The notes under the pieces: model-generated
Told to the model about the DNA's origin: nothing
What the model saw: the letters and a program-made list of their open reading frames with translations, nothing else
Database searches by the model: none
Origin: Strongyloides papillosus
Lineage: Eukaryota; Nematoda; Chromadorea; Rhabditida; Strongyloididae
Length of the DNA stretch: 64,000 bases
NCBI GenBank assembly: GCA_005656395.1
Contig: SRSI01000009.1
Coordinates: forward strand, 496,001 to 560,000
Direction: 5' to 3'
Part shown: positions 42,861 to 53,900 of the stretch, in pieces
How positions within the stretch are numbered: position 1 is the stretch's first letter
How the letters are laid out: every line of letters begins with the position of its first letter
Position numbers and translations under genes: made by a program

Positions 42861-43843
42861 TTAGTTTTTTAATGGTTCAAGAATATTTTTATCATATTCT
42901 CCACGAACATTCCCTTTTGGATAAAATCTACAAAAAACAAAGGTACCATCTTTATTTTGATAAACACCTATTCCAATTTGTCTAGTTGATTTCCAAAGTA
43001 ATTGGAAAAGTTGAGGATTAACAACACTTCTTTCAATATTATCAAAATCTATACTTTCTTCATCCCGAGTCCATATTTCTAAAGGTTTAACTTGTTTATT
43101 TGGGTATGCAAAATAAAATATTTCTCCTAATGGGCCTTGGTAGCGATCAATAAATCCTCCAGTTATACCGAAGTCAGTGGCATAATTTTGTGTTTCTTTA
43201 GCAATTGTAGTATTTATTTTAAGAGGAGGTGATCGATATTTTTTACGTAGTTTATTAATATCTTCTAAAATCTGTAAAATATGGTAGATATTAATAGAAA
43301 AGATATTTTGTTTACCTTAGATTTCAATTTGGCATATTTATCGGGCTTTGGTGTTGTAGTTGTTGATTTTCTAGTTCTAGTTGTAGTTATAGGTTTTCGA
43401 GATTTTACTGTAGTTCTTTTACTTGTATATATTCTTCTTTTAGTCGTTAATCTTCTTGTTGTATGTCTTTTAGTTGTTTTAGATATTGGTTTTTTTGTTG
43501 GAGGTTTTCTGATTGGAGGTTTTCTAATTTGAGGTTTTCTAATTGGAGGTTTTTTTATTGGAGGTTTTTTAATTGGAGGTTTTTTTAATATTTTTTTAGA
43601 TATACTTGATTTTTGACTCTTATTTACCTTTCGTTTCTGTTGATCTTTAAATTTGTGATTTTCAGTTTGAACATTAATTATAGATTTGTGTTCGAGTATC
43701 TTTTCTGGAGAATAAAAGCTATCATTTAGTTTCAAATCTAGTGATGTGATTAAACGACTTTCTTCATTAGTTAAAACTACATGATATTTAAATAATAATA
43801 GAGAAAAAATAACAAGCAAAAAAAATTTGTATAAAATGTACAT
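42861..43843 (-). CDS. CAP (SCP/TAPS) domain protein with basic KPPI-repeat N-terminal region
   Basis: Exons 43843-43316 and 43271-42861 with a 44-nt intron (GTAAAC...TTTACAG) give 312 aa. A hydrophobic N-terminus (MYILYKFFLLVIFSLLLFKY) is a signal peptide or anchor. A basic, extended region follows with a pentapeptide repeat (KKPPI, RKPPI, RKPQI) and R/K/T-rich sequence ending TTTTPKPDKYAKLKSK. The second exon is a CAP domain: ILEDINKLRKKYRSPPLKIN, then AKETQNYA, GPLGEIFYFAY, LFQLLWKSTRQIGIGVYQN and VFCRFYPKGN. CAP proteins are abundantly secreted by parasitic nematodes. The two canonical CAP histidines are replaced (Tyr in KKYRSPPL; Gln-Leu in NPQLFQLLW), while the Glu of the GE motif stays, so the metal-binding tetrad is broken. 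Confidence 0.82.
43495..43592 (-). repeat. 15-bp minisatellite encoding the KPPI repeat
   Basis: Tandem units of 15 bp, written on the plus strand as GGAGGTTTTCTAATT and near variants, encode five to six consecutive K/R-K-P-P-I pentapeptides in the first exon of the CAP gene. Units differ by a few bases, so the array is not fully homogenised. Copy number is likely to vary between strains. Confidence 0.75.
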
Positions 43844-44125
43844 TTTTTTAACTCAGTAAAAAAATCCTTTTTACCAGTTCTTTTATTTGTTTTAATATGA
43901 TTTTAAATATATTGTGATATATATTAGTAAAAACAAATTTATTCATTTTAAAAAAGAAACAGATGTTTGAAAACATTTTTGTTTATAAAATCAAAGACCC
44001 TAAAAAATATACATTTTTGAACAAATAAAAGATATTTTACCCTGACATTGTTTAATTGTAATGTTCATTTCAATATGTATTAAGTACTTTAATCATCACA
44101 ACATGAGAATATGTAGTTGTATGTT

Positions 44126-45848
44126 TTAAAAAGGTGAAATCATTTCTGAAAAAATAAAAGTTTACCTTCTTAATATAAACTGATTATATAAATAACATAC
44201 CTGAAAATTGGTTACTAATTATTTTTTTATACATACACCAATGGCGAATATCATTAAAGAAAATACATCCACTGAATTCACTACTAAGTTGTTTTGAAAA
44301 CCTTTTAGAATAAGTATTAATGAGTTCTTGATCAAAGGTTATAATTTCTAGACGACCGCCATTATGGATATAATTATTACAAATACCAACTAATTTTACT
44401 GTACTTGGAATATGAATTGGATATTTTTGATTATATATAAATGTTTGTAAATGTTTAAAAGAGCTTAAACAATCTAAATCTTTAAATGATACATTCTGTG
44501 TTACAAATAATTTAATATTTGGCATGAATTGATTTATTGCTTCTGTTACTTCTTTGGTTAAATAATCCATACGAATTAATTTTAGTATTTCTACAGTTTT
44601 TGGCATCATTGAAGCAATAATTTTTATATTATTATAAAGTATTTCTAAATTCTTTTCATAATTTGTCCTTCTAATTGGTTCACAAACAATTCTAACGCAT
44701 TTCAATTTTTTACAGTTTCCAAGAGATAGATAATTGTCATTTAATTCCACCCTTTTTTCGAAAACTTTCTTTATATCAAAATTTGTTAAACAAAGATCCA
44801 ATTTTTCTAAATTTCCAAAATATCTTAAGTTATTAAAAATACCATAGTAGAGTGAGAATGTTATTATTAGTCTACTAATAGAAGTTATATGATTCCTAAT
44901 TGAAATCGAAGAATATTTTTCAAGTGAAATGATCGTTCTCTTTTTTTGCTTTGATTTATTGAAATAATAACTACAGTCACATTTTAATTTGACATTACAT
45001 TTTTGAGTTACTTCATAAATCATTTTAATAAATTTAACAATTTTATTATGATCGCCATTCAAATGTTCTAGAACTAATGTTCCATTTCTCTTCTTTGATA
45101 ATTCATTTAAAATGTTCTCTAAAAAACTCATACTATTCATAAACTTATTGTATATTTCATCATAATTAGGCTCTTCATTATAAATATAATCAATGTTAAT
45201 TACAAGTTCTTTTAATTTTGGCAGTCCATTAAATATGCCATAATAGAATTTTTTATTGTATTCATCCATGTAGTAGGTTATAAAAGTATCTGGAATTTTG
45301 AAGAATTTTATATTTCCGTGATTCATGTGTTTCATTAAATATAACATTAAAAATGGATTTTTTCTGAGATCATCAGTAAACTCAAGAATTTCTGCATTTT
45401 TACGCATCACACAATTTAAAACTAAATTAATTTCTTCTGAAATTTTTTTCTTGGTATTTATAATATCATTTTCATCAATTTCAAAAACATCTTTTTTGTA
45501 GTCAAAGGTAGTAAGGTTATCATAAGATATAAATTCATTTGTACTTTTTTCTGAAAAATCCCATTTTTTAAGAAAATTACTGCTATTCTTAATTTCAAGT
45601 TCTTCTAGTTTATATGAATCTAAATCTTTTGAGATTCCTTCTTTAACTGAAATATCAATTCTGTTTCTATCGTCATAAAAATAAATTCCTCTTTTAATCG
45701 ATTCAATTTGAACATAATAATTCATCCATCTGCATATCTTAGATAGATTTTCTAAATCATCAAATGATCCAATGTATTGAAGAATCTTTTTTCTAAGAAG
45801 AGATATTCCCATTAACGTTACAAAAGATATTTTTCTTTGAGTTTTCAT
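44126..45848 (-). CDS. F-box/LRR-like protein (paralogue 3)
   Basis: The main exon is 45848-44201. A strong donor (CAG|GTATGT) at 44200 and an acceptor TTTTTTCAG at 44146 suggest a 55-nt intron and a tiny last exon 44145-44126 ending EMISPF, total 555 aa. Without splicing the frame stops at 44184 with GMLFI (554 aa). The N-terminus ISLLRKKILQYIGSFDDLEN and LSKICRWMNYYV has a good F-box pattern. Leucine-rich segments follow (FMPNIKLFVTQNVSFKDL; SSFKHLQTFIYNQKYPIHIP) with SGCIFFNDIRHW near the end. The layout matches the genes at 16736 and 22294. It is likely an SCF adaptor with unknown substrate. Confidence 0.75.
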
Positions 45849-46526
45849 ATTTGTATCGAGAAACAGAATAATAAAATTACAACAATTACAGCAACAATAA
45901 ACTACAAAAACTACTGTTTTACAGACTTAAAACTATTATATTAATGATATGTTGCCTTTATATAGAATAATTACGATGATATAAGCAAATAATATATAAT
46001 ATAACGCTATTGGATATACAAAAAATAGTAAAAAGTTTTATTTTTTTTCTCACAAAAATTTACAGTAATTTCGGTAGCTTAAAGTGTTTAAAACAGCATC
46101 TGAACAGGCGACAAAAATTCCAATTAAGTTGAAAAAGTATAGTCAGTAAAAATAACCTACGGCTAACACTTCTTGTTTGTTTATTACACAATTTCAAACA
46201 CATTACTGTACTTTATAAACAATTATACTATTTTATTATAATGAAATTGAGTAATTTACTTAAAAAATATAGTAATAAAATTCATACTACATTTTTATAA
46301 AAATAATCTTAATAGATTCTTTAATATTACAAAGTTAGATCTAAATATACTTACTGACATCAATAAATAATATACTAAATAAAGATTCTGATTTTTTTAC
46401 TAATTTGAATACATTTTAAAACAATTAAAATATAAAAGGGTTGTTCGGATGTCGATAGGTAAGAAAAAAAGGTTCTTTTTTAAATTCTGACTAATGATTG
46501 ATAACCAAAGCAATTTTTTTTATAAA

Positions 46527-46575
46527 AAACTTGCTACTGCACAAGCAAGTTTATCTTTCTACAATAAAGTAGAGA
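46527..46575. repeat. Two adjacent hairpins
   Basis: AAACTTGCT (46527-46535) and AGCAAGTTT (46544-46552) form a perfect 9-bp stem with an 8-nt loop. Directly after it TTTCTAC (46556-46562) and GTAGAGA (46569-46575) form a second stem of 7 bp with one G-U around a 6-nt loop. Tandem hairpins of this kind suggest a structured RNA or a small palindromic element. Confidence 0.4.
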
Positions 46576-47010
46576 GCATTCGCTTACTCATGAGTTACCC
46601 ATAAACAAGTGAAAATGGCATTATAAATAAAAAGTATGAAATCAAGTAATAACGGGCAAGTAGATGTCCATATCTTCAGTTAAAATAACTATACTATATA
46701 AACTATTTAATCTTGGTACAATTTAAAACAATTACATTAATTTTGACCCAATGTGATAGTACTAAAACATCATTGATTTTTAATGCAAAAAAAATTTTAT
46801 TTTATTCATTTTAAATAAATATAAGATCTTTCATATGAAATACAAAAACTAGATTAAAATATAATGAATTAAGTTTTTATACATATCTCAATATTTGACT
46901 TCATAAAAAAATATATTGATCATTTATACTTTTAAGGCATTTTGAAAATTTTTTGGTAAAAATATTCGTTATATATACCAAGCAGATTTGAAATTTACGG
47001 CGGATTAGCA

Positions 47011-47078
47011 GTAGATGGTGTCTGTTGCAGATCTGCCAATGATTGTTACAGATATTTGTATAGAACAGATACATCTAC
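47011..47078. repeat. 68-bp imperfect inverted repeat
   Basis: GTAGATGGTGTCTGT (47011-47025) is complementary to ACAGATACATCTAC (47065-47078) apart from one mismatch and one bulge. Inside the loop GCAGATCTGC is a perfect 10-bp palindrome. The patch is less AT-rich than its surroundings. It could be a small foldback element or a structured non-coding RNA. Confidence 0.4.
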
Positions 47079-47214
47079 CGAGCACAGGATAATTAATAAT
47101 TTTTTTTGAAATTCAGTAACTATATTTATACTTTATCAAATTTAAAAAATAATAAAAAGGAAAGTTGTAGGTATATATTTTGTGTTTTACGTGATAAACC
47201 TCATCCTTGAGGGT

Positions 47215-47250
47215 AAGCAGCGACGAGTGAAGTGAGTTCGCTTCTTGTTG
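47215..47250. repeat. Hairpin with G-U pairs
   Basis: CGACGAG and CTTGTTG pair over 7 bp if G-U is allowed, extended by AAG/CTT above a small bulge. The flanking sequence just upstream contains CCTCATCCTTGAGG, itself a short stem-loop. G-U tolerance hints at RNA-level structure, but support is weak. Confidence 0.3.
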
Positions 47251-47976
47251 ATATATTATTATATGACTTCAAAGTCAATTCGGAATATAAAATATCAAAC
47301 CCGTGTAATACATATTCATAATTTTTAGATATCATACATCAAAAGTAAGAATAACTTTCAAAACTTATCATAATTAAAAATAATAATTTCCAATAAGCTG
47401 GAAATTTGAAGTTATAAATTCTTGATTTAAGTAAATGTTAATATGATTTCCGGTATTTTAAAACCATATTTACCACATATGTAATAAATTAACTATTAAT
47501 GATATTTTATTTATTCATTACACGACTAACATATTTTAAGTATAGTAACATGTAAAGTATGCAGACTAATTTTTCACCTGATATATGGTGCACTATACAT
47601 ATCATTGATTAGACTAAAATTTTATAACAAATTTCAAAGTTTATTAAAAATAGTATGAGCTTTTTGAAATCGGTTGTATATTTACTATTTTGCACTATAT
47701 TTTATATATTATTCTTTAATTAACTTTTTATGACAATCTTTAAATTAATTATCAATGAATTTTGATGAAATACTTTTAATAAATTATGTAAATAATTACA
47801 TTAAGTCTAGTTTTTTAAAAATATATCTACAATTTTGAAAAATTTTTAAATTCATTTCCTAGTTTTCAGCATCTTTTTGAATTGAAAAAAAAGGAGATAT
47901 TATTTTTTTATCCTTTGTTAAACCACTATTTTTCATTAAAAATGCCGGAATTTTTGCCCAGTTGGCCGGAAGGTGC

Positions 47977-48048
47977 GGCTTAGTGGTCTAGTGGTATGAT
48001 TTTCGCTTAGGGTGCGAGAGGTCCCGGTTTCGATCACCGGCTAAGCCC
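47977..48048 (+). tRNA. tRNA-Pro (anticodon AGG)
   Basis: A complete cloverleaf. The acceptor stem GGCTTAG (47977-47983) pairs with CTAAGCC (48041-48047). The D arm contains TGGTCTAGTGGTA, matching the A-box. The anticodon stem TTCGC/GCGAG (one G-U) carries loop TTAGGGT with AGG at 48009-48011. The T arm is CCGGT-TTCGATC-ACCGG, matching the B-box. A TTTTT tract at about 48053 is the RNA polymerase III terminator. There is no intron, and CCA is not encoded. Confidence 0.96.
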
Positions 48049-49124
48049 TCAATTTTTCCATTTTCTCATGTGAAAAATTATATATGACCTCATTTTTTAT
48101 AATTTTCAATATCACAATTTAATGGCCTCACAAATGTCATGCAAGAATGTTGTAACAAAATAATATCTTAGATTTTCTTATTAAAAGAAAACTAATTTGG
48201 TTGTAATTAATTAATTATGATAAACAAAATTAGCAAATAATAAAGAAACCAATTTTGGTAATTGAAGAAAAAATGTATAACATTTATTATCTATAACAAA
48301 GTTAATTTATTTTATTCTTATTAATTTTATTTCTGTTTTGTAGTCATGTATTAAAGCATCTTTAAAACTTCTTTAAACAATATTTTACTTATTTTGAAGA
48401 AATTGTTTATGTCAAATTAGCTTTTCATTTATTTTTATTTACTTCAAAAACAAAAATAATTTGTTAGTTAAAGACATTATGAATTATTTTAATATATCAA
48501 CCACCAGATCAATGACATTAAATAATCACATAAAGAGTAGGAAATAGTTTATCAAATAATTATTTTCTATAAATCAACATAAAAAAAGATTAAAAGCAAA
48601 TATTCATTAGTTGTAAATATTTAAAAAAAAAAACTTCTTCAAATTCTTTAATACCAGCATGGCAACAGAAAGCAAAAATAAATAATATTGACCCTGTGTT
48701 AAAGAAATTAAATAAATTTACATAGTCATAATTTATGACTCATAAATTTATTATGCACACTTTCATAAATTTCTTTTTAAAATATTGGTGGGAAAAAATT
48801 GGGATAATGTTGGTTAAAAAGAATGATGTTTTTATCTCATACTTTAGAAAAATTTCATTTGTTGTACAAAAATATAAAAACGGCTCGTTAATTGCATAAA
48901 ATTTCCTCTGAATCAACTCTTCTTTGTTAAATTCATATATATTAACATCATAAAGTTGGAAAATCGACAATAAAAGTTATTCGAGGAAAATTAAGGCAAG
49001 TTAATACTTTTCAAATTTAAACTATCAAATTTACAGATTCCAACGCAAACCAATTCTCTTAATTTAGCCAAACTCCTTCTAATCATTATTGTTTTCACTA
49101 AGTGAACAATAGCAATAAATAACT
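48049..49124. other. Intergenic spacer upstream of the RecQ gene
   Basis: AT-rich spacer of about 1.1 kb. One minus-strand frame of 76 codons lies at 48740-48970; it has no recognisable feature and I did not accept it as a gene. Confidence 0.5.
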
Positions 49125-50950
49125 ATGTCAGATAGCGATGAAATTGTGATTATTGAAACTTCCAGTAAAAGGAAGAATGTCAGAAAAAAGAAGAAATGTG
49201 ATAGAGAAGGCTTATCTGATACTATGGATGAAACAGCAATGAATATTGTTGACAGACTGTTAATATCAAAAGACTTTTTATCGCTGAATCCAGGAAGAAA
49301 AGCAACACACATTTTGAAACATATCTTTAACTATTCTAGATTCAGAAAACCTCACCAAAGAGATGTTGTTGTTGATGCTATTAAAAGTATGTTAAAAAAT
49401 TCTTTGGTTCATTATTTTTTTTAGGAAATACTGATATATATATATCTTTCCCTACTGGTGCGGGTAAAAGTTTGTGTTACCAACTTCCAGCATTATCAAA
49501 ACAAGGAGTGACGATAGTATTTTCTCCATTGCTGGCTTTGATTCAAGATCAAATTTCATCTTTACTAAAAAAGAATATTCGCTGCTGTTCTTGGGATTCA
49601 ACGCTTTCCTCCAGTGATCGTTCAACTATATCCAAAGATTTATTTTCTAATTCTCCTAAGTATCACGTTGTTTATACAACGCCAGAGTCATCAAAGAATG
49701 AATTTTTTAGAAATATGATGAGAAGCTTATACTCAAAAAATCTTTTAAATTACTTTATAGTAGATGAAGCACATTGCGTAAGTCAATGGGGACACGATTT
49801 TAGACCTGCATATCTATTGGTAGCAGAGTTACGTGACATTTGTCCTAGTGTTCCATGGATGGCTTTAACAGCTACTGCCAATGCTTTAGTTGAAGAAGAT
49901 ATTCTTAAACAATTGAAGTTTCCAAAAAAGTTTAAAACTTATAGAACATCACCTTACCGATCAAATCTTTATTATGATGTTGTAATTGCAGAATATTTGT
50001 TAAAAAAAGAGGAAGACGGAAATAAGAAGGAAAACTTAAAGAACAGTGAAAATGAAGCAGTTGAAAAATCTATAAGTACTGAAGATTACAGAATTGAAAG
50101 AGAAAAGAAATGTACTTTAGCGATTCAAAAAGATGTTGTAAAATATATAAATAATTTAATTAGTGCATTCAAAAAAAGACATGGTAGTAAATTTAAAGGG
50201 TTTAGTGGTATCGTTTATTGTAGATCAAGAGCAAAATGTGAGGAAATGTCAAATTTTTTCATACAAAATGGTATATCTTCTTATCATTATCATGCTGGAT
50301 TGGAAAAAAAAGAAAAAAAGGAGGTCCAAGATAAGTGGATGTCAAATGAGTTGACTGTAATTTGTGCCACAATTGCTTTTGGAATGGGAATAGATAAATC
50401 AGATGTTAGATTTGTAATTCACACTAGTACACCAGATGACTTGGCCGCATACTATCAAGAAAGTGGTAGAGCCGGACGAGATGGAGAAAGAAGTTATTGT
50501 AGGATATATCATTCTTCATATATCAAAAGTAAATCAGAATTCTTCAAAGGTAGTAAATTAGAAAAAATAACAAATTGTGAAAAGGATACTGAAGACGAAA
50601 AAAAACGGAAGTGCACGAACTTAAATTACACTTTTGAGAAGATGATAGATTATTGTGAAAAACAGAAATGTAGGCACCAAATGTTGTGTGAGTATTTTGG
50701 TGACACTGAGATAAATTGTTGTGAGGCAAATTGTGATTTTTGTAGAGATAAAGAGAAAGTTAAAAGGCAAATGGAACCATTCCATATTGAAATTAAAAGA
50801 AATATTGCATTGAGTGAACAAAGTTTTGTACGGAAAAGAGTTTCGACTAGTGAGATTAAACCTCATGATAATGACCTATTGAATCAACCTAAAAGAGCAC
50901 TTTTTGAGAAAGCAAGTGAAATGAACATTAATAACAAAAATCTGAGTTAG
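49125..50950 (+). CDS. rcq-5: RecQ-family DNA helicase, RecQ5-like
   Basis: Exons 49125-49386 and 49425-50950 with a 38-nt intron give 595 aa. A basic N-terminal tail precedes the helicase core. Motif 0 is FRKPHQRDVV, Walker A SFPTGAGKSLCYQLPAL, motif II with the aromatic loop VDEAHCVSQWGHDFRPAYL, motif III ALTATA, motifs V and VI TIAFGMGIDKSDVRFVIH and YYQESGRAGRDG. A zinc-binding segment follows (YCEKQKCRHQMLCEYFGD and NCDFCRDKEKVKRQ), as in RECQL5. RecQ5 unwinds 3'-5' DNA and limits crossover recombination. It ends soon after the zinc domain, so the RNA polymerase II-binding C-terminal region of human RECQL5 (991 aa) is absent. The intron falls just before Walker A, so the first exon is needed for a working protein. 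Confidence 0.93.
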
Positions 50951-51777
50951 GTATTATTATAAAGATCTATAATATAATTACAATCAATATAATACAGTTA
51001 TGTAAAAATATTAGTAACATACATATTTTATATTGATATATTAATTAATATTATTTTTATATTTTATCAGCAGATGTCTTCTCACTCCTGTCATCATGAA
51101 TTTTGCCGTTCTATTTATTTATATCAAAATAATATTTTTAATAAATTAATTACTAGTACTTTTTAAACAAATTTTATAAGCTTGGTATGTTAAAAAAGTT
51201 ATTGTAGAGCTTTTAAAAGTATTAAAGACAAAATCAACTTTCCGTTTTATAAGACAAATTAGTAAAATCAATTATACTGTAAAATTACTACGATGTAATT
51301 TATATAATATCATATGGATTACTGCTTACGTTTCATCCATTTCTTTTAATGCCTCATTGGCTGCTAAATAGAAAATTCTTCTTCAACTGAAATATTTTTT
51401 TTATTTATCGATAAACAAGCAAGATTGATAAAACTATTGATATCATTTAACATTTCATATTTTTAATATTTTTTTATAGTAACTGTTTATTATAAGAAGA
51501 TTAAAAAATATTATAAATAATATCATATTCAAAAAATCATTTTAAAAATGTAAAAAAATAAATAATGACTAGATTATGAGAAGTGCTGCCTTGGTGATTA
51601 ACTTCACCTTCCACAACATCGTAACATAATAATATAGTATAAAGAAATATACACCAGAAGAAGTAGTAAAAAAATAAAATCCAATAGTTGAGATTTCTTA
51701 AATAAGTAGAAAAAGTCCTGCTTCAGAGCGATCGTAAACTCCATTTTAAAAAGTAATACAAAAACGGATCTTAAGTC
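50951..51777. other. Convergent intergenic region, nothing recognised
   Basis: About 830 bp of AT-rich DNA between the converging RecQ and F-box genes. No gene or clear repeat was seen. Confidence 0.5.
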
Positions 51778-52782
51778 TTAAATATCTAGACTTAATAAAT
51801 CGGAAGTTCCACATGATGGACAATTTTTAAGACCTGTCAAGTATAATTTGCTTCCATCACCATACGAAGTACAAGCAGTCTCATAGTTGTATTTAACAAA
51901 TACATCTTTGATAATATCTTTCTGAGCCATAGAACAATCCCCGAAATATAAAGTTTTCTCTGATGTATGCTTACATATATTTTCCTCTGTTGATTTCTCC
52001 ATTTCAAAAAAACTTTCCATTACATTAAAATAAAAACTGTCTATCTGAGTTGTTACTTCAATTCTACATTTACTTGGACTGTTATAAATTAATTTACCAA
52101 TTACTCTAGCTGAAGATGATTCAACTGTATTGTTATTATTATTGGTTCCTTCTAATCCATTCAATTTTATGAAGTCGAATTCCTCATTTTTATTTGGCTT
52201 CGGAACTGCAAATCTCAAACAAATTGTTTTTGTATTCTTAGCTTTTAAAATAAATTCTAAAATATCACTGATACTTTCCTCATCTGGTAAACCGGTATAT
52301 TCAAGAACAACTTCTTTTAGACAACTTTTTCCATTGAAGCAATTATTAAACAATTTTACAACATCTGTTTTAGTATTAATTACAAAATGAAGTCTAACTA
52401 AATTTGTAAAATCAAATCTTTGAATAAATGTCTTATACATGTACATATCAGTAAAATGTACCTATAAGCAAAAAAAAATACGTTTATACATTATTTAAAA
52501 ACGTACTCTTTTTGGACTTCTTAAAAGATAATCATCATCAGTATCATTATTTGGTGTTTCAATACAAGGTTTATATTTTATACCAATTATCTCAGTATTT
52601 GGTTTCCATTTATGACAATACACACACATTATACCTAGTCCTTGCTTATTTATACGACGGTAATTATGATAAAGAAATAGATACAACTCTCGACATGTGA
52701 GTCTCACATTATCCAACGTTTTCCAATTTAACTTGGAAAAAATAATGTTTTTAATATCATCAGGTAGTGACAAAAAATCCAT
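51778..52782 (-). CDS. F-box protein
   Basis: Exons 52782-52507 and 52461-51778 with a 45-nt intron (donor GTACGT, acceptor GCTTATAG) give 319 aa. The N-terminal F-box is clear: MDFLSLPDDIKNIIFSKLNW then KTLDNVRLTCRELYLFLY. A CVYCHKW pair of cysteines follows near residue 53 and CPSCGTSDLLSLDI ends the protein, so a split zinc site is possible. The middle is a divergent region with leucine-containing strands (LVRLHFVINTKTDVVKLFNN) and a low-complexity NNNNN run. F-box proteins recruit substrates to SCF ubiquitin ligases. This is the only member of the F-box-like set in the window with an easily recognised F-box. Confidence 0.85.
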
Positions 52783-53395
52783 ACTGAAAAAGAAAATATT
52801 ATTCTATGAGTAGTAATTAGCAGTAGGAAAAACAAAAAGTTTTCGACTCAACTAAAAATATATCTTCCAATTTTGTAAGCTGTACATATCTTCCAAATTT
52901 GGGACAGGAACAAGTTTGTTCTGCAACGAATTCCTTCCTCAATTTCATAATTATTTTTCTGCAAGTTCAAAGTAGTAAGTGGGTTTTTTTTTCCATGTGT
53001 ACTAATACTTAGATTATCTCCTGTGTTTTTGTAAGAAGTAAAATTCTTGTCTTTCCATTTTATGTGATGTTACTCTATTTTAATAAAAAAGATCTTTGGA
53101 ATGATCTTTATTTGGAGCTTGTTCGGAAAGAGAGCGACCAAATATTTTTTGATTGTAACCATTTCTTTTTTTACTTTTATGATGTTTTTTAGAATGAATA
53201 TTGTAATTAATGAACATTTCTGTCATTTTTATAAATTTTAAAAAATTAAAAAATATTTTTCTCTACTTAGAAAAATCGAAGTCTTTTCAAAAATTTTTTT
53301 CAATTATATTAATTAAAAATTATTAAAAACAAGGAATTTGATAGAAAAATAAGGAATTTGATAAAAAAGTTAACTTGACAGTAAAATAACTAAAA

Positions 53396-53554
53396 ATGAT
53401 TACAAACCAAAACAAAGATGATAGTCAAAGATCCATTGAAAAGGATCTCGGTACTGATGGTCAACATCATATAGATAGGCGGTCGAGTAAACCAGTTGCC
53501 TCACTAGTCAGAAAAAGACCCAGGAATTCTAAAGGTCTAATGGCTGCCCCTTAG
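53396..53554 (+). other. Short 52-codon frame in unusual composition
   Basis: An ATG-to-TAG frame of 52 aa (begins MITNQNKDDSQRSIEKDLG, ends RKRPRNSKGLMAAP), hydrophilic and basic. Its base composition is markedly less AT-rich than the surroundings. Inverted octamers ATAGGCGG (53475-53482) and CCGCCTAT (53600-53607) sit inside and just after it. It could be a first exon, a fragment of a transposon gene or chance. I recognise no family. Confidence 0.25.
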
Positions 53555-53739
53555 TTTTCCTAATACTAATAAATTTTAACCCAACGACCCTCTTTTGGGC
53601 CGCCTATTATTAATAAAAATTATTTGTAAAATTTCCTCATTTCCTATATGTGGTGTGATAGTGACGGCAGTGCTTGCTACTGATGCAATGTTCTAGTTTT
53701 TTTCCTTTAAAAAATTCTACTCTAAAAAACAAATACCGC

Positions 53740-53900
53740 AAAAAAATTCACTGCAAATGCTAAAAAATATGTTTATTTATTTTTATTCATGCTTATGATA
53801 CCAAAAAACTATAAAAAATCAATTAAAAATACAAATGCTGCACAAAAAAAAATTGCTACAAATGCTTTAAAATATGTTCATTTATTGTTATCCATGCTTA
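53740..53900. repeat. Diverged direct repeat
   Basis: Two copies, about 106 bp apart, of a roughly 55-bp unit: 53740-53795 and 53846-53900. Both contain CAAATGCT, then AAAATATGTT, TTTATT and end in CATGCTTA. They differ at several positions, so the duplication is not recent. Confidence 0.6.

Larger units (their letters stand above)
45849..47976. other. Intergenic region with several foldbacks
   Basis: About 2.1 kb of AT-rich DNA without supported genes. It contains inverted repeats at 46527-46575, 47011-47078 and 47215-47250, listed separately. Confidence 0.5.

Noticed and set aside
43281..43532. Plus-strand 83-codon V/L-rich frame
   Set aside because: Antisense of the basic region of the CAP protein; hydrophobicity is only a mirror of the K/R/T codons.
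46441..46475. GTCGATAGGTAAG as a spliced-leader RNA gene
   Set aside because: A GGTAAG donor is present, but there is no recognisable leader, no Sm-binding site in a suitable place and no surrounding stem-loops of SL RNA form.
48740..48970. Minus-strand 76-codon frame upstream of RecQ
   Set aside because: No signal peptide, domain or splice context; random frames of this size are expected in AT-rich spacer. A real small gene cannot be excluded.
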